Shown: in pieces, positions 36,052-44,959 of the stretch
How the letters are laid out: each line of letters begins with the position of its first letter
Position numbering within the stretch: the first letter of the stretch is position 1
Source of the DNA: Halomonas denitrificans
GTDB lineage: Bacteria > Pseudomonadota > Gammaproteobacteria > Xanthomonadales > Wenzhouxiangellaceae
Direction of reading: 5' to 3'
Length of the DNA: 64,000 nucleotides
NCBI GenBank assembly: GCA_019800895.1
Contig: JAHVKF010000001.1
Location: forward strand, 310,001-374,000
Position numbers and translations under genes: made by a program
The notes under the pieces: model-generated
Databases searched by the model: none
What the model was told of the DNA's origin: nothing
What the model saw: the letters and a program-made list of their open reading frames with translations, nothing else

Positions 36052-36600
36052 ATGGGAACGACGCCTGATTCGAACGGAAAAGCCCAAGTGACTGATTCAT
36101 CGGAATTCCCCGCCACGCCCCACCGGACCGTGCTGCCGGAGATCGTTCTGGTGGCCCCGGAAATCCCGCCGAACACCGGCAACATCCTGCGCCTGTGCGC
36201 CAACACCGGCGCCCGCCTGCACCTGGTCCGGCCGCTGGGATTCGCGCTCGACGATCGCCGCCTCCGCCGGGCCGGGCTGGACCACGTGGAGCGCGAACGG
36301 CTCGCCGTCCACGCGGATTTCGCCGCCTGCCGGCAGGCCCTGGGCACCCACCGCCGATGGCTGGCCGTGGAGACCGGCGGCGCGGTACGGTACGACCGGG
36401 TGGCGTATCGCGCGGACGACGTGCTGGTGTTCGGCTCCGAGACGAAGGGGCTGCCGGAAGGCGTGCTGGCCGAATTCGACGAGGATCGCCGGGTGCGGAT
36501 TCCGCAGCGCCCCGGCTCGCGAAGCCTGAATCTCTCCAACTCGGTTGCCGTCGCGATCTACGAGGCGTGGCGACAGCTGGGGTTCGAAGGCGCGGACTAG
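36052..36600 (+). CDS. trmL: tRNA (cytidine/uridine-34 2'-O) methyltransferase
   Basis: A 182-residue SPOUT-class protein. ATG 36052 gives a 25-residue N-terminal extension beyond the usual family start; GTG 36088, with a GGA about 10 bases upstream, is a good alternative (170 residues). It methylates the wobble nucleotide of tRNA-Leu. Motifs: [46 protein letters not shown] and [27 protein letters not shown], the knotted SAM-binding site. The gene is divergent from nrdJa, sharing 187 bases of control DNA. Confidence 0.9.
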   Translation: MGTTPDSNGKAQVTDSSEFPATPHRTVLPEIVLVAPEIPPNTGNILRLCANTGARLHLVRPLGFALDDRRLRRAGLDHVERERLAVHADFAACRQALGTHRRWLAVETGGAVRYDRVAYRADDVLVFGSETKGLPEGVLAEFDEDRRVRIPQRPGSRSLNLSNSVAVAIYEAWRQLGFEGAD

Positions 36601-36671
36601 CCGCAGACCGGCGAGGGGATCAAGGGCCCGGGCGTCAGAGGCGAAATGTGTGCGCAAGCCTCGCTCGCGAG

Positions 36672-39083
36672 TCAGGAGCCCGGGCCGCCTCCCAGACCTG
36701 CACGAAGCTCGTCCAGCGATGCCTGGTCCTCGGACGTCCAGCCCTCACCGACCAGTTCCCGGCGACGTTCGGCCAGCTGGACGGCGCGCGCGGGGTCCGA
36801 TTCAGCGAGACGGCGGGCGAGGAAGTCCAGCGCGCTGGCGCTGTTCTCCGCATGCGGCTCGAGTTCGGCGACCAGAGTATCGATGTCCGGGGCGCCGGGA
36901 TCGACCCCGAGCAGCAGCAGACCCAGCTGGCCAGCGGAATCCACGGTCTCGATCGGCGCGTTGCCCTCACGCGTCAATCGATAGGCCTCGCGCTGCGCGT
37001 TCACAGCGCCCTGGAGGTCGCCCCGGCCTTCGGCCAGCAGAGCGCGCGCCCGGGCGATCTGCGGTCGTAGGCGATCGAGTTCGGAGCCGTCCAGGCGGTC
37101 CGTCGCCTCCTGCAGCTGCTGCTCCGCCTCGTCGAATCGATCGGCGGCGATCAGGGCCTCGACCAGGGCAATCCGCGCCCGCTCGGCGCCGGGTGCCTGG
37201 TCGATGTCGAGGTACAGGTCCCGGGCGCGTTCGAACAGGCTGGCTGCCTGAGCTGCCCGATCGCGGTCGAGTTCCGCACGCCCCTGCTGGAGCAGGGCGA
37301 ATGCCTGGTTGGTCGGGCTGCCCAACTCGATCGCACGCGCATGGGCTTCGGCCGCCCGAGCAACCGCATCCTCGAGCCGACCGATTCGCCGAAGAACGGA
37401 GGAGAGGTTTGCCAAGGCCTGGATCTCCAGGTTCGGGCTCTGGTACTCACGCGCCGTATCCAACACTCTCTGCTCGTAGGCGAGCGCCTGCGACCACTGC
37501 CCACGGGCCATCTCGACATCACCGATCACGAGTAGCGTCATGGCGACTTCAAGCGGCAGTTCGAGCGTCTGACGGATGTCCAGCGAAGCAAGCAAGGTGC
37601 GTTCGGCATCGTCGAAACGGCCCTGGTCGACCTGCAACGTTCCGATGTTCTTCAATGCGGTGGCTTCATTGAAGCGGTCGCCGACGGCACGATAGTGGTC
37701 CAAGGCTTCGCCCATGAGCGCCTCGGCCTGCGAGAATTCGCCGCGCGTTGCGGCCAGGATGCCGAGGTTCGACTTGGCATTCGCGACGTAGTCCTCGTTG
37801 CCCAGTTCGGCAAAGGCTTCGAGCGACTTTCGGTACATCGCCTCCGCCGTCGCCTTGTCGCCGCGCCGCCACGCCAGGGTGCCCGACACCGATTGCACGC
37901 TGGCGAGCATGCCGCGATCCCCCTGCGCCTCCGCCTCTTCCGTCAGTTCCCGGTGCAGACGCTCCGTGTAGTCCCAGTCGCCGAGCCGGCGGGTGACCAG
38001 GGCCAGGTGGTACTTCGCATCGAGGAGGTCGGGCGCGGCCGCGAGCACCGTGTCGAAGAAGCGCGCGGCCTCCTCCCAGCGGCCGCGCAGGCGCGCATCG
38101 AGGCCGCGGGCAAAGGCTTCGTTGACGAACGGATCGTCGGTGACCAGGCCGCGCCGCGCCCGCTCGGAACCCTGCCAGCGCGACAGGGATTCCGACAGCG
38201 TCGTCCCGGCGGCCACGGCCAGCACGGCCACGTCGGCGCCCTGCAGGTCGAGGTCGTAGCGCTCGGTCGTCCCGTCGGCGCTGCGCAGCGAGAAGCGGTA
38301 GCCGCCGTCGGCCAGCTCCAGCTGCGGCACCAGAACGCGGTCCGCCCGCGTGTTCAGCTTCAGCACGCGCGCCTGCGCCGCCGGATCCTCGGCGTCCGGA
38401 TAGCGACGCAGCGTCGACAGCACCTGCGAGGTCTGCACCCGTTGCACGCCGCCCTGCTCCAGCGCACGGTCGAGCAGCGGCAGCACGCCGAGTTCCACCC
38501 AGTCGAGCCGTGCATCGCCGGTCCGGTTGTCGACCGGCAGGACCGCGATGCGAAGCGTCTCCTCGTCCGGCGTCTGCAGCCGGGTCCAGGACAGGACCAG
38601 GAGCGCGACCAGCGCCGTGGCGAGCAGCGGCAGTCCGATCCGCCGACCCCAACTCGGGCCGCGACGGTGAGGCGAGAACGGAGACGATGACGACGCCGAC
38701 TGCGCCAGGGGCGCCGAACGACCGCCGGTCTCGATCGTTTCCACCGGCGCGGTGAAGCGGTAGCCGACGCCGTAGACCGTGGCCACCCACTGGTCCGGCT
38801 CTCCGCCGAGCGCCTTGCGAACGCGACTGGCCGCCTGGGCCACCGTCGATTCGGACACCGGGCGCGAGTGCCAGACCTCGCGCAGCAGCTCGTCCTTGTC
38901 CACGACGCGATCCGCGTTGCGCATCAAGTGGACCAGCAGGTCGAAGGCGCGCCGTTCGATCGTGACCGGCTCGCCGTCGAGGCGCAGTTCGCGCGCACCC
39001 GGATCGACCTCGATGCCGTTCGAGCGCAGCAGGGCCGGCTCGGGCGACGTGTCGTGGTCGATGGGAGTGCTCTCGTCCGTCAT
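36672..39083 (-). CDS. CadC-type transcriptional regulator with TPR sensor domain
   Basis: An 803-residue protein. Residues 20-115 are an OmpR/CadC winged helix (VDPGARELRLDGEPVTIERRAFDLLVHLM, LREVWHSRPVSESTVAQAASRVRKALGG, ATVYGVGYRFTAPV). A single helix near 150-165 (LPLLATALVALLVLSW) anchors it in the inner membrane. The periplasmic part has a beta region followed by about nine TPR-like helical pairs (ALKNIGTLQVDQGRFDDAER, ALANLSSVLRRIGRLEDAV). Such one-component regulators bind DNA from the membrane and read periplasmic signals. It is divergent from the xylanase gene with 103 bases between, so it may control that secretion cluster; this is inference. Confidence 0.85.
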   Translation of the reverse strand: MTDESTPIDHDTSPEPALLRSNGIEVDPGARELRLDGEPVTIERRAFDLLVHLMRNADRVVDKDELLREVWHSRPVSESTVAQAASRVRKALGGEPDQWVATVYGVGYRFTAPVETIETGGRSAPLAQSASSSSPFSPHRRGPSWGRRIGLPLLATALVALLVLSWTRLQTPDEETLRIAVLPVDNRTGDARLDWVELGVLPLLDRALEQGGVQRVQTSQVLSTLRRYPDAEDPAAQARVLKLNTRADRVLVPQLELADGGYRFSLRSADGTTERYDLDLQGADVAVLAVAAGTTLSESLSRWQGSERARRGLVTDDPFVNEAFARGLDARLRGRWEEAARFFDTVLAAAPDLLDAKYHLALVTRRLGDWDYTERLHRELTEEAEAQGDRGMLASVQSVSGTLAWRRGDKATAEAMYRKSLEAFAELGNEDYVANAKSNLGILAATRGEFSQAEALMGEALDHYRAVGDRFNEATALKNIGTLQVDQGRFDDAERTLLASLDIRQTLELPLEVAMTLLVIGDVEMARGQWSQALAYEQRVLDTAREYQSPNLEIQALANLSSVLRRIGRLEDAVARAAEAHARAIELGSPTNQAFALLQQGRAELDRDRAAQAASLFERARDLYLDIDQAPGAERARIALVEALIAADRFDEAEQQLQEATDRLDGSELDRLRPQIARARALLAEGRGDLQGAVNAQREAYRLTREGNAPIETVDSAGQLGLLLLGVDPGAPDIDTLVAELEPHAENSASALDFLARRLAESDPARAVQLAERRRELVGEGWTSEDQASLDELRAGLGGGPGS

Positions 39084-39186
39084 GCCCCGCTCTGTCCGCC
39101 CGGAAGTCGTCGAAATGCCATGCCGTCAGGGGTCGGTCACGCTGCCGTCAAGATTCGATAGGCCTGCGGTTTCAGGATAGTACGCC

Positions 39187-41001
39187 ATGAAGACACAGCC
39201 CGTCACGACCCACCACGAACCGCGCCCCGGCAATCTCCGCCGGGCCACTCCTCCCGTCCGGCCGGCGTCCGATCCGGGCCCTCGAGATCGATGGGCGCCG
39301 GCCGGCTGGGTCCTTGCCGTTCTCGTCGGCGGGTTGCTCTGCACCGCGGCGCTGGCCGGCAGCAACCTGCTCGACAATCCCGGTTTCGAAGCGGGCATCG
39401 CACCCTGGGTGGCCTGGGGCGATGCATCGATCGCGCAGACCGACCAGGTCGTCCACTCCGGCCAGTACGCCGCCGAGGTCACCGGCCGCACGGCCGAGTG
39501 GCAGGGCGCGGTGCAGGCCATCCCGGTCGGGCTGCTCGAGCCGGGCCGGAGCTACCGCGTGCGGGCCTGGGCACGAATCGCAGGGGCCGCGACCGCGCCG
39601 CTGGCCATGACCATCGCCCGCGAAGACGGCGACGGATTGACCTTTCCGCGCGTTCTCGACGCGGACGGCTTCGACGACCGCTGGGTCGAGCTCGACGAGG
39701 TCTATACACATGAAGTCACCGGCACCCTGACCCGCTTCGACTTCTACGTCCACGGCCCCGGGCCGGGCATCGACCTGCTGGTCGACGACCTGAGCTTCGA
39801 GCCGCTGCCGCTCGATTGGCAGTCCGAGGCCGATGCACGCATCGAGTCCCTGCGCAAGCGCGACCTGGAAATTCTCGTCGTCGACGGCCAGGGCCAGCCG
39901 GTCGCCAGCGCCCAGGTCGACATCGAACAGCTCGAGCGCGGCTTTCCGATCGGCACGGTGATGGCCGCGGGGCCGCTGGACACCGAGCCGCAGTACCGCG
40001 ACTACATCACGCAGCACTTCAACTGGACCGTGCACGAGAACGCGATCAAGTGGTACGCCACGGAGCCGGTCCAGGGCCAGGTCGACTACACCACCGCGGA
40101 CACGATGCTCGAATGGGCCGAGTCCGAGGGCCTGGAAGTCCGCGGTCACACGATCTTCTGGGCGCCGGAGCAGTGGCAGCCGAACTGGGTGCCGGGCCTC
40201 GACGACGCGACGCTGGCCGCCGAGGTCGACGACCGGCTCGAAGACCTGGTCAGCCGCTACGCGGGGCGCTTCCGCCACTGGGACGTCAACAACGAGATGC
40301 TGGCCGGCTCCTTCTACCAGGATCGCCTCGGCCCCGACATCCGGCGCTGGATGTTCGAGCGCACGCGTGAACTCGACCCGTCGGCCGAGCTGTTCGTCAA
40401 CGACTTCAACGTGGTCTCGTCCTCGTCCAAGACCGATCGCTACGTGCGCTTCATCCAGGACTTCGATGCCGCCGGCATCCCGGTCGACGCGATCGGCGCC
40501 CAGGGCCACTTCACCGACGTCGACCCGTGGGGCGTCAAGGTCCGTCTCGACAAGCTGGGCGCCCTGGGCAAGCCGGTCTGGATCACCGAGTTCGACGTCG
40601 TCCAGGCCGACGAGAACGACCACGCGGACGCGCTCGAGGACTTCTTCCGCATGGCCTACAGCCACCCGGCCGTCGAGGGCATCGTGCTGTGGGGCTTCTG
40701 GGCCGGCTCCCACTGGCGCGGCCCCGACGCAGCCCTGATCGATCTGGATTGGACCGTCAACGCCGCCGGCCAGCGCTTCGAGGCCCTGATGGCCGAATGG
40801 TGGAGCGACGAGACGGTGACCACCGACCTCGCCGGTGCGGCCGATGCGCGCGTGTTCCACGGCACGTACCGGATCGACGTCACGGCCGCGGGCTTCCCGG
40901 CCCGGGAGTTGACCGTCGGCGTCCCGGCAGACAGCGGGCCGCTGCAGATCACCGTCGACCTCGATGTGCTGCACACCGACGGATTCGAGTCGCTTCCCTG
41001 A
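39187..41001 (+). CDS. Secreted GH10 endo-1,4-beta-xylanase with N-terminal CBM-like domain and DGFE tail
   Basis: A 604-residue exported protein; the signal or anchor segment is WAPAGWVLAVLVGGLLCTAALA. A carbohydrate-binding-module-like beta-sandwich (NLLDNPGFEAGIAPWVAWGDAS..., about 60-215) precedes the GH10 barrel. The acid/base glutamate is E370 in WDVNNEM and the nucleophile E468 in ITEFDV, at GH10 spacing; the substrate-binding FNWTVHENAIKWYATEPVQGQ and GHTIFWAPEQWQP are also present. A beta domain follows, ending VLHTDGFESLP. It hydrolyses xylan outside the cell. It heads a likely operon of five secreted-protein genes, with 46 bases to the next. Confidence 0.9.
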   Translation: MKTQPVTTHHEPRPGNLRRATPPVRPASDPGPRDRWAPAGWVLAVLVGGLLCTAALAGSNLLDNPGFEAGIAPWVAWGDASIAQTDQVVHSGQYAAEVTGRTAEWQGAVQAIPVGLLEPGRSYRVRAWARIAGAATAPLAMTIAREDGDGLTFPRVLDADGFDDRWVELDEVYTHEVTGTLTRFDFYVHGPGPGIDLLVDDLSFEPLPLDWQSEADARIESLRKRDLEILVVDGQGQPVASAQVDIEQLERGFPIGTVMAAGPLDTEPQYRDYITQHFNWTVHENAIKWYATEPVQGQVDYTTADTMLEWAESEGLEVRGHTIFWAPEQWQPNWVPGLDDATLAAEVDDRLEDLVSRYAGRFRHWDVNNEMLAGSFYQDRLGPDIRRWMFERTRELDPSAELFVNDFNVVSSSSKTDRYVRFIQDFDAAGIPVDAIGAQGHFTDVDPWGVKVRLDKLGALGKPVWITEFDVVQADENDHADALEDFFRMAYSHPAVEGIVLWGFWAGSHWRGPDAALIDLDWTVNAAGQRFEALMAEWWSDETVTTDLAGAADARVFHGTYRIDVTAAGFPARELTVGVPADSGPLQITVDLDVLHTDGFESLP

Positions 41002-41047
41002 CCACCACCGCCCGCGCTTCGGTTTACTACCCCAAGGAGAGCTGCAC

Positions 41048-42418
41048 ATGAACACCGCACTTCCGCGAAGCATCGTCTTTGCCGCCGGCACGGCCGTGGC
41101 GACGCTTGCGCAGGCGGGTCCGACTCCGGAACCGCTCGATTTCGATCCGACGTTCGCCGGGGATGGAAGGCTGATCCTGGAACCGGGCACCCGAGCGCAA
41201 GCCCGCGCCGGCGTGATCGACGACACGGGCGAAATCCTGTTGTTCGGCCAATCGGATGACGGCAGCGCCAGCGCTCGCGAAGCCATCTTCCAGCGCATCT
41301 TCGCCGACGGCACCCCCGGAGCGCTCGAGCGCTTCGATGCGCAATGGCCAGGCTGTCAAGTGCCCCGGTCCTTTCTTACCGGCATCCGGCTGAGCAACGG
41401 CGACTATCTCGGCGCTGGCTATGTGCAGGAGGGATGCAGCGGCCGGCCTCGGCTCTTCAACGCGCTCCAGCTCGCGCCTTCCGGAGGACTGGTCGAAGAA
41501 TTCGACCGCGTGCCCTTCGACAACCAGCGCGCGTATATCCGTGCGCTGGGCGAGCAGTCCGACGGCAGCATCATCGCGGTCGGGTTCACGGAAGGGCCGG
41601 CCCTCGGCAACGAGGCCTTCGACGTCTCGGTCGCGCGCTTTACCCCTGCTGGCGTACTCGACCCCACCTTCGGCTCCGGCGGGACCTTCACCTTCGACCG
41701 CGCCGGCGATGAGGACCAGGCCTTCGACGTCGTCGTCGACCCGGCCGATCGGATCCTGGTCGCCGGTCGTTCGCGGTTATCTCAGGGCGATCAGGACATG
41801 TTGGTCCTCCGCCTCGAGCCGGACGGGGCGCTGGACTCGACCTTCGACGGCGACGGTGTCTGGACTTACGACGGCGGTGGAGGCCTTGACGAATTCGCGG
41901 CGTCGATCGATCTGGCAGGGGGTGGACGAATCCTGATCGGCGGCACCGCGTTCAAGGCGGTCGACCGGCGCGAGGCGACGATCGTGGCCCTGACCGAAAA
42001 CGGCGCGTTGGATACGGGTTTCGGAAACGGCGGGCTCGTTTCCCTTGCGCTCGGCAACACCGAATCCTCGATCAACGACATCCTGTATGACGCCTGGCGC
42101 ATCTACGTGGCCGGTTGGAGCCGCCCGGTCGGCGGTCAACGCACCGACATCGATGCCGCCGTCACCGTGCTGAGGTCGACCGGCGCGCCGAACACGATGT
42201 TCAACGGCGGCGAGGCGATCGTCTTCGCGTTCGATCCGGCGCTGGGTCCCCAGTTCGACCTCATTCAGACCGTCGACGTCAGCGGCGACGGCCAGCAGAT
42301 CCTCGTTACTGGCTATACGGAAAACGAAGCGCTCGACAGGAACCGCATTGCTGTAGTGCGACTGGTCGGGCGGGAAAACGCCTTGTTCATCGACGGCTTC
42401 GAGGGAGGCGGACCGTGA
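41048..42418 (+). CDS. Secreted delta-60 repeat protein with LFIDGFE tail
   Basis: A 456-residue protein from ATG 41048, with an AAGGAGA site. The signal peptide ends TLAQA. It contains six or more delta-60 repeats, recognisable by G-x-L-D-x-(T/S)-F-(G/D)-x-(G/D)-G (LDPTFGSGGTFTF, LDSTFDGDGVWTY, LDTGFGNGGLVSL), which build a beta-propeller-like fold. The C-terminus is ENALFIDGFEGGGP, so the DGFE motif is five residues from the end. Its TGA overlaps the GTG start of the next gene (GTGA). These repeats occur in large exported bacterial proteins of unknown function. Confidence 0.85.
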   Translation: MNTALPRSIVFAAGTAVATLAQAGPTPEPLDFDPTFAGDGRLILEPGTRAQARAGVIDDTGEILLFGQSDDGSASAREAIFQRIFADGTPGALERFDAQWPGCQVPRSFLTGIRLSNGDYLGAGYVQEGCSGRPRLFNALQLAPSGGLVEEFDRVPFDNQRAYIRALGEQSDGSIIAVGFTEGPALGNEAFDVSVARFTPAGVLDPTFGSGGTFTFDRAGDEDQAFDVVVDPADRILVAGRSRLSQGDQDMLVLRLEPDGALDSTFDGDGVWTYDGGGGLDEFAASIDLAGGGRILIGGTAFKAVDRREATIVALTENGALDTGFGNGGLVSLALGNTESSINDILYDAWRIYVAGWSRPVGGQRTDIDAAVTVLRSTGAPNTMFNGGEAIVFAFDPALGPQFDLIQTVDVSGDGQQILVTGYTENEALDRNRIAVVRLVGRENALFIDGFEGGGP

Positions 42419-42840
42419 AACGCGCAGCCTTCGTGCTTTGCCTCGCGCTCGGGGTCGCGCTGGCAGCTCCGGCATCGGGCGACCAGCTCCGCGGCCGGTT
42501 CAGCAACCTCGCCGCGCTCGATGCACGGCTCGACATCCGCATCCGTTTCTACGACCGCAGCATGGACACGCCGCTGGCCGAACGTCGCTATCGGGCCGTC
42601 GACCTCGACGACGGCGCGTTCGAACTTCCGGTCGACGCATCGCAGATTCCGATGAGCGCGCGCATCGTCGAAGTCGCGATCCGCCCGCATGCACGCCCTT
42701 ATGCAGCGTTCCAGCCGGTCCCGCCCCGCCGGCCCCTGGTCCGCGCCGATGCGGGCGCCCGCTTCGCATCGCGTCCTGGCATCGGCGCGTTCGGCGCCCG
42801 GGCGCCCGTTCACTCTTCCTTTCCCGGAGTGCAACCATGA
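42415..42840 (+). CDS. Small exported protein of unknown function
   Basis: A 141-residue protein from GTG 42415 behind GGAGG. The signal peptide is VKRAAFVLCLALGVALAAPASG. The mature part DQLRGRFSNLAALDARLDIRIRFYD..., DGAFELPVDASQIPMSARIVEVAIRPHA resembles a short beta-sandwich. A Pro/Arg-rich tail follows (PVPPRRPLVRADAG). It has no DGFE motif. It overlaps both neighbours by four bases, so it is translated in one chain with the delta-60 and FTYQG genes. It resembles the 'FTYQG' N-terminal domain only loosely. Confidence 0.7.
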   Translation: MKRAAFVLCLALGVALAAPASGDQLRGRFSNLAALDARLDIRIRFYDRSMDTPLAERRYRAVDLDDGAFELPVDASQIPMSARIVEVAIRPHARPYAAFQPVPPRRPLVRADAGARFASRPGIGAFGARAPVHSSFPGVQP

Positions 42841-44444
42841 ACTCGATTCGCCGCATGCTGGCAGTCCTCGTCTACTTCGCCTCCATCGGCGCTGCAGCAC
42901 AGTCCGCGTCCTTCACCTACCAGGGCCAGCTCCGCGACGCCGGCCAGCCCTTCACCGGCATCGCCGACCTCGAATTCCGGCTCTACGACGAGTTGACCGG
43001 TGGAACCCAGATCGGCAGCGTGCAGGCGCGGGGCCAGTGGCCCGTCGAGGACGGCCTGTTCCAGGTCGAGCTGAACTTCGGCGGAGGAGCCTTCGACGGC
43101 AGCGACCGGTTCCTCGAGATCACCGTCGACGGCGCCCCGCTGAGCCCGAGGCAGAAGATCACGGCCACGCCGTATGCGCTGCTGGCGACCGGATTGGCTG
43201 CGGGATCCGTCGGCGGCGGGAGCGTCGATCCAACCGCAGTGCAGCTTCGCGTTACCGGAACCTGCCCGCCGGGCCAGTACATCGCGCAGGTTCTACAGTC
43301 CGGCAACGTGGTCTGCGAGGTCGACCAGGATTCGGGCGGGACCGCCTGGAACCTGGGCGGGAACGCCGGGCTTTCCGCCGGCGCCTACCTCGGCACGGCG
43401 GACGCGACCCCGATGAACATCCGGGTCGACGGCAAGCGAGCGATGCGCTACGAGTGGGGCTTCAGCAGCAGCGGCGCGCCGAACATCATCGGCGGAGTGG
43501 ACGCGAACTCGATTCCTGACACCAACGAAGCTTCAGTGATCGCCGGCGGCGGGTTGGCCGGCGCACCGAACTCCATCGTCGGCAACGGCAGCGCCATCGG
43601 TGGCGGTATCGGAAATGTCGTCGACGGAAACTGGTCCGTGATCCCCGGGGGCCGATCGAACCAGGTCGACGGCAACGACAGCGTCGCCATGGGGCGAGGT
43701 GCGCAGGCCAACCACTCCAACGTCTTCGTCTGGAACGACGGGGGCTCGTTCGCATCCACGGGACCGGACCAGTTCCTGATCGACGCCGCCGGCGGTGTCG
43801 GAATCGGAACGAACAATCCGAGCGATCAGCTGCACATCTCCATTCCTTCGGGTGACGCGATGCGTGTGCAGATCGGAGGACAGACGCGATTCCGCATCCA
43901 CGACAACGGCGGAATCTCGGTCGGCGTGAATTCCGGACCCCCGGCAAATGGATTACTCGTAAATGGCGATATTCGGTACTCGCAACCGCGGACTCGATGG
44001 CTGATGCTGAGTTCCGGCTCCTTTGTGCAGGGCTTTGGGAGCGCTTCTTCCTATGACTTCAGCCATAACTTCGGTGGATTGACCCTGAATGAACCTGCAT
44101 TCTGTTCGATTGGCGCGAACAGCTTCCGCGGCGCGGTGCAAATCCCCCATGGTGCGATTGTCCGCGTATTCCGCGCACACCTGACCGAGGACGATAGCGA
44201 CGCGAACCTGCGGATCGAGCTACGAAGAGTGCGCGAGGATGGCGATTGGGACGATTTCATGGCATCCATTGTGACAGCGGGTGCGAACAGTTCACCCCGT
44301 GTTTTCGAGGATGCATCGATCGCTACTCCCGTCATCGATAACGAGAACTACGCCTATTTCGTAACGTTCTTCGGAGGGTGCAACCTGGGATCCACCACCC
44401 TCCACAGCATACGAATCGAATACGAGCTTCGAGATGTTCTTTGA
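42837..44444 (+). CDS. Exported FTYQG-domain protein, fibre-like
   Basis: A 535-residue protein with a signal peptide (MNSIRRMLAVLVYFASIGAAA). Its N-terminal 110 residues (ASFTYQGQLRDAGQPFTGIADLEFRLYDELTGGT...ITATPYALLATGLA) are the domain found in the fibre gene at 22191. A long glycine/asparagine-rich middle follows (NSIVGNGSAIGGGIGNVVDGNWSVIPGG), with the head-like repeats of trimeric autotransporters or fibres. The C-terminal 150 residues are a beta domain without an S74 site. Its start overlaps the previous stop (ATGA). It is probably a surface fibre or adhesin. Confidence 0.8.
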   Translation: MNSIRRMLAVLVYFASIGAAAQSASFTYQGQLRDAGQPFTGIADLEFRLYDELTGGTQIGSVQARGQWPVEDGLFQVELNFGGGAFDGSDRFLEITVDGAPLSPRQKITATPYALLATGLAAGSVGGGSVDPTAVQLRVTGTCPPGQYIAQVLQSGNVVCEVDQDSGGTAWNLGGNAGLSAGAYLGTADATPMNIRVDGKRAMRYEWGFSSSGAPNIIGGVDANSIPDTNEASVIAGGGLAGAPNSIVGNGSAIGGGIGNVVDGNWSVIPGGRSNQVDGNDSVAMGRGAQANHSNVFVWNDGGSFASTGPDQFLIDAAGGVGIGTNNPSDQLHISIPSGDAMRVQIGGQTRFRIHDNGGISVGVNSGPPANGLLVNGDIRYSQPRTRWLMLSSGSFVQGFGSASSYDFSHNFGGLTLNEPAFCSIGANSFRGAVQIPHGAIVRVFRAHLTEDDSDANLRIELRRVREDGDWDDFMASIVTAGANSSPRVFEDASIATPVIDNENYAYFVTFFGGCNLGSTTLHSIRIEYELRDVL

Positions 44445-44775
44445 CGTACGGAACGACGCGGATGCTTACTTGCGGCGAGTGCGGCGCGATTTGCTGGCGT
44501 CCGCAAGCCTGGTTCTGATCATGTCCTCTCCAATCCTCGCCCAGAGTTTTTCGGTCGACTGGCACACGACCGACGGCGGCGGCGAAATCCTGTCCGAGTC
44601 GGATGACCAGCAATGGCAGCTCTCGGGCACGATCGGCCAGCCCGATGCAACGGAGCTGATCGACCTGGCCGGCAACGGATGGACGCTGACCGGCGGGTTC
44701 TGGGGTGTGAACATCGAAGAGACGGACCTCCTGTTCGAGGACAGCTACGAAGGGGTGGATGTGCCGGTGCGATAG
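44434..44775 (+). CDS. Small exported GGFW protein with degenerate LLFEDSYE tail
   Basis: A 113-residue protein overlapping the FTYQG gene by 11 bases. A signal peptide-like stretch (LLASASLVLIMSSPILAQ) precedes FSVDWHTTDGGGEILSESDDQQWQLSGTIGQPD and GNGWTLTGGFWGV, the GGFW beta pattern also seen at 23831. It ends TDLLFEDSYEGVDVPVR, in which D-S-Y-E stands where the others have D-G-F-E. It forms a fibre plus GGFW module for the second time in the window. A decayed duplicate of its last third lies just downstream. Confidence 0.75.
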   Translation: MFFDVRNDADAYLRRVRRDLLASASLVLIMSSPILAQSFSVDWHTTDGGGEILSESDDQQWQLSGTIGQPDATELIDLAGNGWTLTGGFWGVNIEETDLLFEDSYEGVDVPVR

Positions 44776-44815
44776 GTTGCCGTGCCCTTTGGCTCGCGCA
44801 AAATTCAGGAACGTC

Positions 44816-44845
44816 GCTGGGTCCCGCATCAAGTGCGGGACGACA
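44816..44845. repeat. Dispersed palindromic repeat, copy 5
   Basis: gctgggtcccgc atcaagt gcgggacgaca: the 33061 family, arms cccgc/gcggg. It sits between the GGFW gene and the decayed copy of its tail. Confidence 0.8.
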
Positions 44846-44846
44846 A

Positions 44847-44950
44847 ACTACGGCTGGATGGACGCTGTCCGGTCGGTCCTGGGCTGTGAAATTCGGAGAG
44901 ACCTCCTGTTCCGGGACACCTACGAAGGCGAGGAGGTGACTGCGAGGTGA
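44847..44950 (+). pseudogene. Decayed duplicate of the GGFW gene's C-terminal part
   Basis: The sequence ggatggacgctg...ctcctgttcc...acctacgaagg matches the end of the 44434-44775 gene (ggatggacgctg...ctcctgttcg...agctacgaagg). In the frame open here it reads LLFRDTYEGEEVTAR then stop, beside LLFEDSYEGVDVPVR. The upstream part is not conserved and has no start or signal peptide, so it is a relic of a tandem duplication. Confidence 0.6.
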
Positions 44951-44959
44951 TCGAGTGCA

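Noticed and set aside
39655-39690. Internal DADGFDD in the xylanase as a second DGFE tail
   Set aside because: It lies in the middle of the CBM-like domain and lacks the E; only the C-terminal motif is counted.
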